From Phallusia fumigata (taxonomy: Eukaryota > Chordata > Ascidiacea > Phlebobranchia > Ascidiidae): a stretch of DNA of 38,404 nucleotides. The position numbers and the translations under genes are program-made. This document shows, in pieces, positions 1-11,693 of this stretch. The DNA is taken from NCBI GenBank assembly GCA_008931825.1, contig QXVZ01024112.1, forward strand, positions 1-38,404, read 5' to 3'. How positions within the stretch are numbered: position 1 is the stretch's first letter; every line of letters begins with the position of its first letter. The notes below the pieces were generated by a model. It saw only the letters and a list, made by a program, of their open reading frames with translations. It was not told where the DNA came from and ran no database searches.

Positions 1-13
1 ATAATTTTTGCAG

Positions 14-3000
14 TCCCCTCTCTTCCCGATATACCCGATATAAATGACGTCACAACAACGTCATTCTCCGTCAATTGGAATGACGTAAAAGGTGCAGAAA
101 TGTACAAGGTTTACGTCAGCAGTGATGACGTCATCGAGCAACTGGTGTTTGTCCGCAAAACCAACATTCGAGTTTTAAACTTGAAACCGGGGACAGGATA
201 TGACGTAGGCGTGACGTCAGTGGGAGCAAAAAACCGAAGCAATCCATTTATAACGGCTGGAAAAAGAATTTACACAGGTACAAAAAATAAAAACATCTAA
301 AATTGTGAACAACTTGTTTCATTTTTTATTCGTTTTATTTTGTATTTCAATTGCAGTTCCATCCCATCCGTCAAACTTACAAGCTGCAAATGTGGAAACT
401 GCTTCAATCAGTTTAACTTGGAATCGAGTAGAAGGTTTGAAAATTATTTGATAAAATTTTTTGCGACAAATTTCACAAAACTTTTTATCTTCAGGCTCCG
501 TTTCATATCTTGTCGAGATTATAACTTCAAACAACCAATCAGCTTCCCCGAAAGTTCTGACGTCCAACACTACGTCACTGGTCGTTACGTCACTGACACC
601 TGGCACTGAATACGTAATAGTGACCAAAGCAGTTGGGGTGATGGGGTTGGTTAGCGGTGAAAGCAATCGAATTGTTGAAGCGACAGGTTGGTGTTGGGAG
701 AAAATAATCGAAAACTTTTCATGTTTTTCATATTTGGGAAATTGTTGGAAAATATTCGGTAGAATTCTAACTAATGTTCTTTTTGTTCAGAACCGGAGCG
801 AACTAGTTTTGTGACAACTCGGAACATCACACAAACTTCTGTCAACCTCGAATGGGAAGTTGTAAGAGGTACGTCACTGTGATGAGGTACAATCTGACGT
901 CATCGTTCATTGTGACGTTGTTACAGGTGCACAAAGATACGAGATATCTTACACAAAGAGGGGATCCCCCGAGAGCGCTACCAGATTGGAAACAGTTGAA
1001 AGGAGCTCGAACGTGATTGGTTTAGAGCCTGGCACGTGGTATGAGTTTGTCGTTTTCTCTATTGGAATCAAAGACAGAAGAAACGAGAGAGGAAGCGAAA
1101 AAATACAAATACAAACTGGTTAGTTAGTAACTAGTTAATACTGGTTAATAACTAGTTTAAAACTAGTTGGTTAATTAACAAGTTGAGTTGTTTTGCAGTT
1201 CCACTTGCACCTGATGACGTCATCATAACAAATGTAACGACGTCATCAGTAACCGTTCATTGGAGTGACGTCACTGGTAAGTTATGATGGCAATGTATTT
1301 TGAAAGGATTGGATTTAAATTGTTTTTTTCTGTAGGAGCTTCTAAATATCGACTTGAATACGGAAATATCGACGATGACGTCACGAATGTTATGGAAACG
1401 ACGTTGCCACGTGTTGATGTGACGTCATTATCTAGCGGTACAAGATATTGGTTTGTTGTGAAAAGTATTGGTGAGGAAAGTCGAATGAGCGAAGCGAGTT
1501 TGCAAGTTGAAGAAACGACAGGTACGATTTCTATGCTAAACACGTTCGATACAGTTTTGTTCATAACTTTATCTCTGCTAATTGTTTCTTTTCTTATTTT
1601 ATTTTTTGTTGATATGTTATTTTAATTTAAACATTTTTATTAGTTGTACATTTTGAAATGTTCTGCATGTAAGTTTGCATGGCATGCATATACAGATTAT
1701 TAAGGTAAGTTTTTCTTAACAATGTCATTGCATGATTAAGATATTGAATGCAGAAATAGTGATTGTATATTTTGATGTGACCTTTGATCATTTCAGCACT
1801 TTCAAGCTCCTGTTAGCACTGATAAATGTAATTGATGACACCAAAAGTTGTTTGAATATTTCATGAAGGTTAAAAGAAACGTAGAAAATGTTTTGAACAC
1901 AAGTATTAGTTTGAACAAGAATTTCGATAGCAATTTTACCACGACCCACGCCAACACACTCTATCCATGATTTCCTTAACTCGTTACAACGTTTCCTAAC
2001 ACCCTAACCTTACTTTAGTTCCGAACATTGCTGGAGCTCCCAAAGTTGATGACGTTTCAAACTCTTCAGTGACGTTATCATGGAATGACGTCAGAGGTAA
2101 ATAACCCATTGTAAAAAAGTTGTTATGCAGATGTAGATCACGTGATTGCATCAACCAATCAGAATGTGTTATCTCCATTAAGTTGTTTATTATTGAAACT
2201 TTTCCAATCCATCGTATGGAACAGCAACAAAATTTTTGTGTTTTTTTATTTAAGGAGCAGTTTCTTACGTGATAAAAGTAAGGCTTCAACAAACTGATGA
2301 CATCATAATGGAAGTAAACAGTTCAAACAGTGACGTAACAATCCGAGGACTCGATGCTGGGGAATTCTACAACTTCACTGTTTTGACAATCGGTTATTCG
2401 GGGCGAGTCAATAATAGGGAAAACTCATTTGCTGTGCAACAGACAGGTAAGAGTTTTTCTTAATTATGGTTTTGACATTTTGTGATTAAATTTTTCGTTT
2501 AGTTCCCAATCCACCCGAGAATTTTGCTGTTGATGACGTCACATTTTCATCAGTAACTACGTCATGGGGCAAAGTCAATGGTAAACGTTTAGTGTTTCAA
2601 GTTTCAACTGTTTTTGTAAAGTCTAAATTATTTGCAGGCGCCGAATTGTATATAGTCGAACACATTTCAAACAAAACCCCATTGTCGTCTATTGTTACGT
2701 CAAAAACGTCGATTGTGATCGAGGAATTGTTGTCGGGTATCACGTACCGCTTTACGGTGAAAGCTGTTGGTCACGAAAACCTCACGAGCGCTAAATCACA
2801 TGAGCTTGTGGAGCAAACAGGTTGATGACAGTGATAGTTATTACGTCATATATTGGTTTGTTTATTAAATCCCCGATTACTTTTTAGTTCCTCCATCCCC
2901 CTCAATGGTTGCGATACGAAATGTGGAAACAAATTCAGTTGGACTCGAATGGACAAATGCAATCGGTAAATATACAAAAAACTTCTGTTAAAACCTGTGA

Positions 3001-6000
3001 TCTGCAATAGTTCTTGTTCCAGGCGCGTCATCGTACCTAGTTGATGTCACGTTGCGAGGTTCTAGTGACGTCATAATCAGCAATGACGTCGCAACAAACG
3101 CAACAACAATAGGCGGTCTCAGCGCCGGAGAAATTTATCAATTTTACGTTTACACTTATGGGCAAAATCGGAAAATAAATAAAGACGATTTCGCCGTTGT
3201 GACGCAACAAACAGGTAAATAAACAACATACGAATAAATAATGTTTTTCTCGATAGATTTATGTGTTAACTATTCCACTTTTCAGTTCCACTCCCTCCTG
3301 CACATTTAACTGTGGATGACGTCACTTCAACGTCACTACAACTGGCCTTTAGTCACGTGACAGGTAGAGTATTGCATAGTCGTGGCGAAGAACTTGTTTA
3401 AAGTTAAATTCAACTGTACTCTTCCAGGTTCGGTTTTTTATTTGGTTTTTGTCAAGTCTCATTCAGAAGACACTTTGTCAATTATGACGTCACAAACATC
3501 AATTTTGATCAATGAGTTGAGTCCAGGGACCACATATCAGTTGGCCGTGAAATCTGTTGGTCACGATAATATCACGAGCGAAAGTTCACATGAAGTTCGA
3601 GTGCAAACAGGTACATCACGTGATCACATGTACGTTATTCAAATGATTTTCACGATTTTATTTTTCATCAGTTCCACTTCCACCTCCCGCGCTTCGCGTC
3701 ACCACTGTGACGTCACAAACAATTGATCTTGAGTGGTCAGTTGCTGTTGGCGCCAGATCGTATGTTGTCAACGTCACAAAGAGTGACAATAGTGACGTCA
3801 CCCGCAGTTTGGAAGCATCGAACAATAACATTAGAATAGGAAAACTTCGACCAGGGACGCTTTACAACATTGTGTCGTTTTCCGTTGGAAATGAAGGAAG
3901 AATTTCTCAATCCGGAAGTCCAACTGTTACGCAACAAACAGGTTAGAAACGTATTAATAAATGCAATGGTCTTGTTTCTTGTCAGCACAATTTTAATGTT
4001 TCTGTTTTTTCAGCACCAAATCATCCACAAAATTTGACAATCAGCGAAGTTACGAGAAGTTCTTTGACTTTGAACTGGAATAAAGAAAAAGGTTTAAAAT
4101 TGTTGAAAATTGAAAAAACCTAAGTTAAAATGAAAACATTTGTTTCAAGGGGCGGATTCTTACATTGTCATGCATCACAAAGCTGATGATTCACTAATCA
4201 CAAACGTCACTGTGAAAAATCACATGATCGTATTTGAGAAATTGGCTCCTGTCACGGTATATAGATTTACGGTGGTAGCTGTATCACCAGATGGTCATAT
4301 GAGCGAAAAAAGTGAAAGAATCACGGAAATGACACGTAAGCCCTCACGGTGAAGTGTTTTCACTTGAGGATAAAGCATGAAAAATAAACTGTATGAAACA
4401 CATTCTCACGAAATTAAACAATTAATACGTGATCACAATCGTAAATCGTTCGTGATGTTGATTTCGTGATATTCTTTCACAGTGATTGATCCTCCGCGTA
4501 ACATTGAAATAACTGACGTCACGACTAGCGCTGTCAGTTTGAACTGGGATCCTGTGAGAGGTAAGTTTTAATAGAAATCTTAATGTCAAGAAACTTATTC
4601 AAATACAATTTATTTTGAACAGGTGCTGCTTCCTACTTGCTTCAAGTACTTCCTGATGTTGACGGTTCTAGCATCACCTTTCCATCTGATGACGTACACG
4701 ATGACGTCACAGGGTTGGTGGCGGGAACCAGATACGGGTTCCGCGTGACCTCGGTCGACACTAGGGGGCGTCGAAGCGTTTCATGGAGCCAAGAAGTTGT
4801 GGCGGTCACAGGTGAGTGAACTCTTCTCCTGTTTTGATTACGCCATACTATTACATTGTTATTTTCAGTTCCCCTTCCCCCAAGTGACATCACAATGTCA
4901 TCAGTGACATCACGCTCGTTTCTACTTCAGTGGAGCAAGATGAAAGGTAAGCGACGTGAAAAAAAGCACTTTTCGAATCCTAACCTGTTTGTCTTTAGGA
5001 GCTGTGAATTATGACGTGACAGTTCGAAGCGAAAGCGAAGTTGTAAAGTCACAAAAGGTTACGAACACCCGTATGTCGTTGGTGGGACTTGAACCGGGAA
5101 CCCTGTACTTTATCGAGATTCGATCGGTGAACAGACAGAAGCGAGTGAGTGAAGCAGCGAGAGAGAGGCAACGAACAGGTTGGGAATAAAAATTTTATTT
5201 CCAAACTTTTTATTCAACTTTATGTTTTTTTTATAGCGCCCCTCCCTCCTAAGGTAGCTGTCCCAACTCAAGTTAACGAGGATTCGGTTGCACTCGTTTG
5301 GGATCCGGTTAGAGGTAGGCAACTTATTCGCCACAAATAATCGAACAGAAACAATCTGGCAAGTGTTAAGTAATGAAATGGTGATGGAGCGACAACTGAT
5401 GTTTTAACGAAGACAGACCTTAAAGCGAACGTTTTCACAGTTCTAGAAAACGAACACAAAAAGAACTGTTACCAAGACCTGTGGAAACGTGACTACTTTT
5501 CCCTAATTACTCATTTCTGTTTATACCAAATTTCAATTTCTCACAATTCAGCAAAATCTAGTTTCTCTGTTTTGCTAATTTTGTCAAACACAATATAAAG
5601 CAGTTATTTTCAGCTTACAGGTTCAGCTAAGTACCCACCTGCTACCCTGTCATTACCCATGTGTGGTTAAGAACCACTGTGATATATAACAATAGCAGCA
5701 GTTCGTTTGCAATACCTTATTATACTTTTGGGGTATTTTTTAGGTGCTGCGTCATATGACGTCACAGTGACGGAGCAGAAAATAGGCGGGAAGTCGTTTG
5801 TTGTGAACACGAATGACACGTCAGCGTTTATTGGCAACATCCAATCAGGGACGCTCTACCGAGTCCACGTGACCTCTGTAACACGGGAAAACATTAAAAG
5901 TATCCAAGTGACGTCACTGCTAGTTAGAACACGTAAGTCTCGTGACGTAAGAAGTTTGTTTTGAAAAGTCTCAATGAGAAGATACAAACCTGTACTTGTG

Positions 6001-9000
6001 TGTACAAATTTTCTACTTTTCAACAAATGCCTGTGTCATCATCAGAAAAATGTTTTCCACGCAAGGACTGGCTTGCATCTTCTTATTTCGCGTTGAAAGT
6101 TATTTACTAATATTGCGTTTCCAAAGTTGTCAAACTATTCCAAAGATTTTTGTTTTAAAACTGACCAATGAATTTTAGGTCCGGGAGCGCCGACGAAACT
6201 CGTGAGTGAACGAATAAACGAAACCGCGATTGGTTTGTCCTGGAACGAAGTCAGAGGTTTGAAACGCTTCCGGTTATAACGTGTTCACTTCCGCTTACGT
6301 CATCAAATCTGTTCACAGGGGCGGTGACGTATACTGTTTACGTCATCAGTGCAGTTGGCGACAAGCGCAAAGCGGGAACTGAATTCGAAACAAAACTGAC
6401 TGTGACGTCAAACAACGTCATAGTTGGTGACCTTAAACCAGGGGTCAACTACACCTTCGAAGTCACCGCAAATAACTTGGATGGATTTGAAAGTAAACGA
6501 AGTCAATCTCTGACGCAACAAACATGTAAGTGTGACGTCATAATCAACGTACTACTGGGAAATTTACTAATCGTCTGTTTTTTGTAGTTTCCCTCGCACC
6601 GGTTTTACCGAACACCAGGGCGCCTCTAGTGACCATTCTGAACGCGACTCAAACAAGTTTGGTCGCAAGATGGCCGAAGATCGAAAACGCTGTTGCTTAC
6701 GTCATAATACTACGTTCCGCTAGGGGCGACAAGGAGTACTCGGTCAAGTAAGTAAGAAACGTGGGTTGTTACGTCATTGAATGATGACGTCATGTACGGT
6801 TGTTGCAGGGATCCTGCTGTGAATTCGTTGGAGATTGATCTATTGTTCGCCGACACCGTTTATAACGTCACAATGAAAGCTGTCGGTGTTTCCGGAAAAA
6901 CAACAAAGGAAAGTTTCCCGCCCTCGCGAGTTCGAACAAGTAAGTTAAAAATCTCGGCGCCAAACTTCATCATTTCCAGCCTCCCACTAACTTTGCAGAA
7001 CCCTTTCCCCCCCGAACCCCAACCGGACTTCTCGCCACAAGGATAAGATCGAATCACGTGATCATCGTATGGACAAAGGCTTCGCGCGCTTTGTCTTATG
7101 ACGTCACAGTGCGAAACAGCGCAACAGACTCGATCAGAACAATCAGGTAACCCGGATGTGAGGCAACGTCATAGAAATACTTTCTAACACCATTGCAAAA
7201 TCCCAGAAATGTGAGGGAAACTACCGCTAACGTCACCAATCTACGTCATCGCGGTAGTTATATCATCACAGTGACGTCAGTAGGGAAGTTTGAAAGATCC
7301 CGACCCAGCCGACCAATCACAGTGGTTCCACGTAAGCAGATGATTGACATTCGGAAAAAAACAACAGTTAAATTTGCTTTTTGTCTTTAGGTTATCCATC
7401 TCCGGTGATGCCACGTCACGTGGTCACACCCTTGATGACAATTGGCTCTGTGACGCACGACTCGTTCATTGTGACGATCCGACCTATCCAGCACGCGGTG
7501 TCGTATGAGATCCAAGTGAAAAGCAGGAGGGAGATCCCCAAAACGGTCGGGTGAGTTTCAAACTTTTCACTTAAGTTTCCACTAAATTTTCGATCTCGAA
7601 CATCTCGATCTTTCGCAGCAAAGTAAGCGCGCTCACCCCGACTCTCATCACCGAACTGCAACAAAACACCGTTTATGACGTCACATTCGTAGCAATCGGT
7701 CGCGAAGGGGACAGGTCACGTGAGAGTGACGTAGTGAAGACCCGGACACGTAAGTTGGTGAAGTAATATGCATCGATCTAAAACCGATTTTCTTTTTGTG
7801 TTTTGTTTGTGTTTTGAACGTCATAATATCGATAATTACGTCATAATAACATTCCAGAAAGTGCCGGAAGGGAAAGTTTCCGAGGTAATTTGAAAATTCG
7901 ACTTAGTTGTGCAGCTTTGAATTGCTAATGTTGCGTTTTTCTTGAAGTTCCTCCGTTTCTTTCTATACTTTTCGGTTTGTAATTAAAACCGCGAGTTGCT
8001 TGCCAACTTATGCAGCAGATTGATGAAAATCTCACCCAGATAAATAATCATCGCATTTGTGAACCTGATCACTTTCACGACTAATGCTATCACGGAATTT
8101 CACGAAACTTGTGACTTTATTAGTGATTACCATTCAAGAAATAGATCATCAAAATAATCTTGTTTTAATGATACTTCTCATAATGCTCGTGAATACACTG
8201 CGTGGTAAAAATGATAACGCGATAAACAATCACTTTGGTTGCAAATAATTGTGACTTTGCAATTATTTTCTGCTTTTTCTTCTCTTTCGCAATCAAAGCT
8301 GCTTTTAACTGTGACCCAACAATGCTTGTTACTACCCATTGCGAGAACGCTGGATTTCGTTACACAAGAACAGAAAGATTAATAGACGAGTTTGAACTAA
8401 CAAGAAAATAATCGTTTGTTTCTTTAAAGGTTTGCTGCATTAACACAAGTTGACCTCCATATAAATACTTTGTTTATATGTGAAAGCACAACATTTAAAC
8501 CTAAATTACCGAACTGAAGAAATCTATTGCCTTGATGCAATAATCGGTATTATGACGCACACAGTAGATATTATTACGTCATTTACAACAAAGTTGACGT
8601 CATTGTTACCACCCAGGTCGGCTGGTACCCGGCGTACCTGGGGATTTCCAAATACTTCACGTCACACCTAATGACGTCACGGTGACGTGGGAGTTGGCGT
8701 TACGCGCCATTGGTTACCGCGTGAGGGCGCAAAACACGAAAAGCGGGCGAATATTTGTTTACAAGTGAGTTTGTGTGAGGTGAAATAATTTGAAAGTAGC
8801 TGCATTTGTGTCTTCGTGTTTCCACAGCAACGCGACTCCACCATACGTCATTAAGGGGCTCGGCTATAGAAATCGTTACATGTTGAGTGTTGTTTCTATT
8901 GGAAGATATTTTGATTCCGTCCCCTCATCCGCCGTTCCCGTCACCATTCGTATGATTTCTATTCTTGAATAATAACTTATTCAAGTATTTCACCCAAATT

Positions 9001-11391
9001 TTATCTGCAGCTTACCCGAATGCCAACAACGTGAGTGGGATTTCTATCAGCCAGATTACGTCATCAGGATTCCTGGTCACTTGGACGCCGACCCCGTTTG
9101 CAAGGTCATACATGCTCGTCGTTGCTATTGGCAACAGCATGGTACGGAGGATCAACGGGATTTCGACGAACGAGGTAACAATGAAAATAGAAAACAATTA
9201 ACTTCATCACGTGACATGTGCTTGTTACGTCACAGTACCGATTGAAGGACCTCGCGGCTGGAACTGATTATAACGTCACAGTGAACGCTGTCAGTAGTGA
9301 TTCGACGACGCTGACAGTTGGAGATTGGGTAGCAGTGAAAACAGGTGAAGTTTTGTGTGAAGCTCTTAACTTTTCAACTTTACTCGTCAACTTCTCGTTG
9401 CAGCTCCGTTCCATCCTTTCGCAAGAAGCATCGTCACGGCAACCGAGGACCCTACATCCGGGATACTTGAATCTGTCGTCACTGCTTTCCTCGAGACGAT
9501 TCAAACCATACCAGAGTAAGCTGCGAATTGGAAAAGCTGTCGGCAGAAACTTACAACTGTGATTCACATTTCAGCTCGCCACGAGAGGGCGATGACGAGC
9601 GGATAAACAGGGGAGGCTTCGTGAGTGGGGAGGACCTCGAATTCCGCTCCCGGATTCTGGAACACATCCAACAAATAAGCAGCGCAGTTCAATCGACAAT
9701 CGCAAGAAACACTGGTGAGTGATTTGTGCTTGTTACGTCACAAATAACGGAATTATTACGTCACAATATTTTTGCAGGAGGGCCGAAGAAGGTGGTTGGG
9801 CGACGGAAGCGTTCAACAGAAGGCGCCGCGTTCGAAAGCATTGTTTCAATCGCGCGAGAAGTAAAACTTTTGAAACAATCGCGCGACGCTACCAACGTCA
9901 CAATCAACTCAATTAGCGATCGCCTCTCGCAGTCCCTAGCAGTGGTGGTGGCGTCACAGATGGATGACGTCACAATCGTTAAAGTGAAGTTGCTGCTGCT
10001 TCCGTTGTTAAGGCAGCGACTGCGAATGATTCTGCTGCGGGAATCCCCCGTTGTGATACACGTTGGAAGCTCGCTCACCGATGAAAGAATTTTGTCGACG
10101 TTCGCGCCACCTAGTGGTGTGACGTCAACGGGTTTCAAGGTCATGTGGGTCGGATACCAGAACGTGCACAGGTAATTATGACGTCACATTCATATATAAT
10201 ACCATTTAGAATACTTAAGTCGAAGTAAACAAACACAAGATGATGCTTTGGTGTGAAGCATTTCGAAAATCCAATATTTGTTAATGTCGACATCGCGAAA
10301 ACGAAACAAAATATTGGAAAGTGTGGATTTTTTTCCAGATTCAAATTAGTTGTGACGAAGTTGGACGAGGACAGTTCTACCCCAGTGTTTGAAGGGTTAA
10401 GAAGTGGAAGATCTGTTTTCATCTCCAACCTGGAACCTTCAACTAACTATGACGTCACAGTCAGGCCGGCCACTTTGCGTGGTGACGTCATACCCGGCAT
10501 TGTCGGGAAAATAATTGTGAAAACTCGTAAGTTTGACAAATTTCTCAACCAGCGATTCACCAGGATAAATTATCAATTTTTTGCCCAGGTCCGGCCAAGG
10601 AATCGACAATAAACGTCACTGTGACGTCACTAGGGACTAGTCACGTGTCTTTGGCGATCAACAAATTTCCGAAAGGCGTTGGAACGTTGAAGTTTGAGAT
10701 TAGAACCCCGGGAAACAATCGGGTATTGTGACGTCACTATAATATTTTTTCGAAATTCTCATCATCCAATATTTCAGGTTCTACAACTGAAACTGATCAA
10801 ACCGCAGCACAAAGTCGTTGCGTTTACGTCACTCACTCCAAACACCGATTACGTCATCACTGCCAGCCCAGTTACGTCAGGAACGGGAATTGCGTTCAGA
10901 CACGTGGTTGCGACGAAACAGCGTCGAACCTTTGTGAGGCCAACTCCTCCATCGGTCACACAAAGTAATTACAGACAAACCTAAAAATTGTACAACCCGC
11001 CACTAATACGATTTCTATGTTTTCAGATCCGACACAAGCTCTAGCGTCACCCACCGGTTTAAGAAAGACGTCTTCGACAACAAACACGGTGACGCTTGAA
11101 TGGTCTTCTGTTCGAATAGCTGACACCGATTCGCGATTTATTCGATACAATCTTCGATTTTACAAAGCCGGAACTCAGATCGTCAGCAGATCAATACGAT
11201 TGTTACGTAACAATAAAGCGTAAGCGACGAAATTCTATTATTTGTTTTTGTCTTAATTTTCACGCGTCACTTTTTCCAGGGTCGTGCGCCGACTGACGTA
11301 TCCCTTCTATGACGTCACAGTGACGACATATAACATGCGCAGCCGCTCGGAGTCGCAAGAGAGCCCGTTGCTGCGAGTCAACTTGACGTGA
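14..11391 (+). CDS. Giant FN3-repeat protein, 3' part (5' end outside window)
   Basis: The window opens inside a gene coding for tandem fibronectin type III domains; about 2,198 residues are visible before the TGA at 11389-11391. Exons: 14-277, 357-434, 495-686, 791-868, 927-1118, 1199-1276, 1336-1521, 2019-2096, 2255-2446, 2503-2580, 2638-2820, 2888-2965, 3023-3214, 3286-3363, 3428-3610, 3672-3941, 4014-4091, 4150-4335, 4483-4560, 4623-4811, 4869-4946, 4999-5178, 5237-5314, 5744-5932, 6179-6256, 6319-6525, 6588-6747, 6809-6939, 6999-7146, 7207-7331, 7391-7550, 7619-7749, 8617-8764, 8828-8949, 9011-9174, 9236-9344, 9404-9515, 9575-9714, 9778-10171, 10339-10526, 10589-10722, 10778-10964, 11027-11219, 11280-11391. 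Phase is continuous across all junctions. Domains show the FN3 signature: proline-rich start, a Trp in the B strand, then L-x-P-G-T-x-Y and a V-x-x-V strand. FN3 arrays are typical of extracellular matrix or receptor ectodomains. No transmembrane segment or enzyme domain is seen at the C-terminus, so a secreted form is possible. The orthologue was not recognised. Confidence 0.9.
1522..2018 (+). other. Intron of the FN3 gene, no feature seen
   Basis: A 497-bp intron between domains 4 and 5, much longer than most introns of this gene. It is AT-rich with scattered short open frames. I see no exon, RNA gene or clear repeat in it. Confidence 0.7.
5315..5743 (+). other. Long intron in domain 13 with a hAT-like terminus
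   Basis: A 429-bp intron at the position of the usual 50-150 bp one. At 5665-5679 it contains GGTTAAGAACCACTG, the exact reverse complement of the terminus at 33381-33395, so a piece of a hAT-like element probably lengthened it. The opposite terminus was not found in the intron. Confidence 0.55.
5966..6045. repeat. Dispersed repeat, copy 1 (others at 15309-15364 and 33894-33920)
   Basis: In the intron after domain 13, two blocks (5966-5990 and 6021-6045) recur in the ANKRD intron at 15309-15329 and 15341-15364. They share AGTCTCAA, GATACAA, ACAAATGC and TGTCATCATCAG in the same order and at similar spacing. Part of the block (a GAAGATA-AACC-GTACTTGTGTG pattern) appears again at 33894-33920. 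Three loci in one window indicate an interspersed repeat family; its ends are not defined here. Confidence 0.6.
6588..9344 (+). other. FN3 domains 15-19, a second module class with a displaced intron
   Basis: Five more divergent FN3 domains (exon pairs 6588-6747/6809-6939, 6999-7146/7207-7331, 7391-7550/7619-7749, 8617-8764/8828-8949, 9011-9174/9236-9344). The internal intron lies about 50 codons into the domain, in phase 2 (phase 0 in the last), rather than at codon 26 in phase 1. The first exons are 148-164 nt. This is a different structural class from domains 1-14 and probably a separate expansion. The motif Y-D-V-T-V and its relatives recur, as in the C-terminal domains. The fourth pair follows an 867-bp intron, and its start was fixed by the Arg codon completed across the splice. 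Confidence 0.85.
7750..8616 (+). other. Longest intron of the FN3 gene
   Basis: This 867-bp intron separates domains 17 and 18. It is AT-rich. Candidate acceptors inside it (near 7857 and 7948) lead to short non-FN3 frames that soon stop. The acceptor at 8615-8616 restores the expected Arg codon and a clear FN3 domain, so the intervening DNA is read as intron. No other feature is seen. Confidence 0.7.
9404..10099 (+). other. Non-FN3 linker with furin-like site inside the FN3 protein
   Basis: Exons 9404-9515, 9575-9714 and the first part of 9778-10171 code for about 230 residues that do not read as FN3: no Trp/L-x-P-G-T framework and high predicted helix. The first segment holds a helix ending E-T-I-Q-T-I-P-E, the second an acidic stretch and H-I-Q-Q-I-S-S-A-V, and the third begins with the basic motif G-R-R-K-R-S, which fits the furin consensus R-x-K/R-R. 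It is followed by heptad-like helices (V-K-L-L-K-Q-S-R-D and later L-L-L-L-P-L-L-R-Q-R-L-R). FN3 sequence resumes around 10100. A processed hinge or oligomerisation segment is an inference; the family was not recognised. Confidence 0.7.
10100..11391 (+). other. FN3 domains 20-22 and C-terminus
   Basis: Three C-terminal FN3 domains: domain 20 in the end of exon 9778-10171 plus 10339-10526, domain 21 in 10589-10722 plus 10778-10964, domain 22 in 11027-11219 plus 11280-11391. Domain 20 carries the clearest signature (L-E-P-S-T-N-Y-D-V-T-V). Internal introns are phase 2, 0 and 2. The protein ends with L-L-R-V-N-L-T and a TGA, with no transmembrane helix or GPI-like tail. After the TGA the same frame stays open for about 95 codons, and another frame (11414-11770) contains hydrophobic stretches. 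Neither is supported by splice signals I trust, and the region is also antisense 3' UTR of the next gene. Confidence 0.8.
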
Positions 11392-11399
11392 AAAGTCCT

Positions 11400-11405
11400 T
11401 TTATT
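11400..11405 (-). terminator. AATAAA polyadenylation signal of the GT31 gene
   Basis: TTTATT on the plus strand reads AATAAA on the minus strand, about 290 nt after the stop. Cleavage 10-25 nt further would end the transcript at or inside the last codons of the FN3 gene (stop 11389-11391). Confidence 0.6.
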
Positions 11406-11693
11406 TATGAAACTTGATGTCAACATGGGACAATCCCGAATCGCGGAGATTTCCTCTCTTTCCGTTCCTCACAACGTATTTATTCAACTTTCGTGTCGTA
11501 TTTTTTCCGCCACTGTTGCTCTCTACCGCCGTACAGTGGTCGCATATCCTGGGATTCCCAACTCACGAGTTCGAATTGTTCCAAGCTTTCAGTATTTTGT
11601 CAATGATAAGTGGAGAGTTGGTGAGATGCCTGCAAAATCCCCGTGGGACTGTCCCCAATTGCAAACCGATCTGTAACAGGCGAATGCAAGATT

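Larger units (their letters stand above)
14..6525 (+). other. FN3 domains 1-14, two-exon modules with a 78-nt first exon
   Basis: Fourteen FN3 domains in tandem. Domains 2-8 and 10-14 are each split in two: a first exon of exactly 78 nt (26 codons, ending just after the W-x-x-V-x-G turn) and a second exon of 180-207 nt. Both introns are phase 1, so each module can be duplicated or lost without a frameshift. Domains 1 (14-277) and 9 (3672-3941) are single exons: the internal intron is absent and the sequence reads straight through the same Gly codon. The inter-domain splice usually falls in a codon after Thr (T-G/V-P). N-x-S/T sequons are common. The uniform 78-nt exon points to array growth by duplication of a two-exon unit, with precise intron loss in domains 1 and 9. 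Confidence 0.9.

Noticed and set aside
10956-11150. Minus-strand frames inside the FN3 gene (also 319-666, 1271-1564, 3737-3988, 4642-4893, 9761-10144)
   Set aside because: They cross FN3 exons in antisense and have no splice or poly(A) context of their own.
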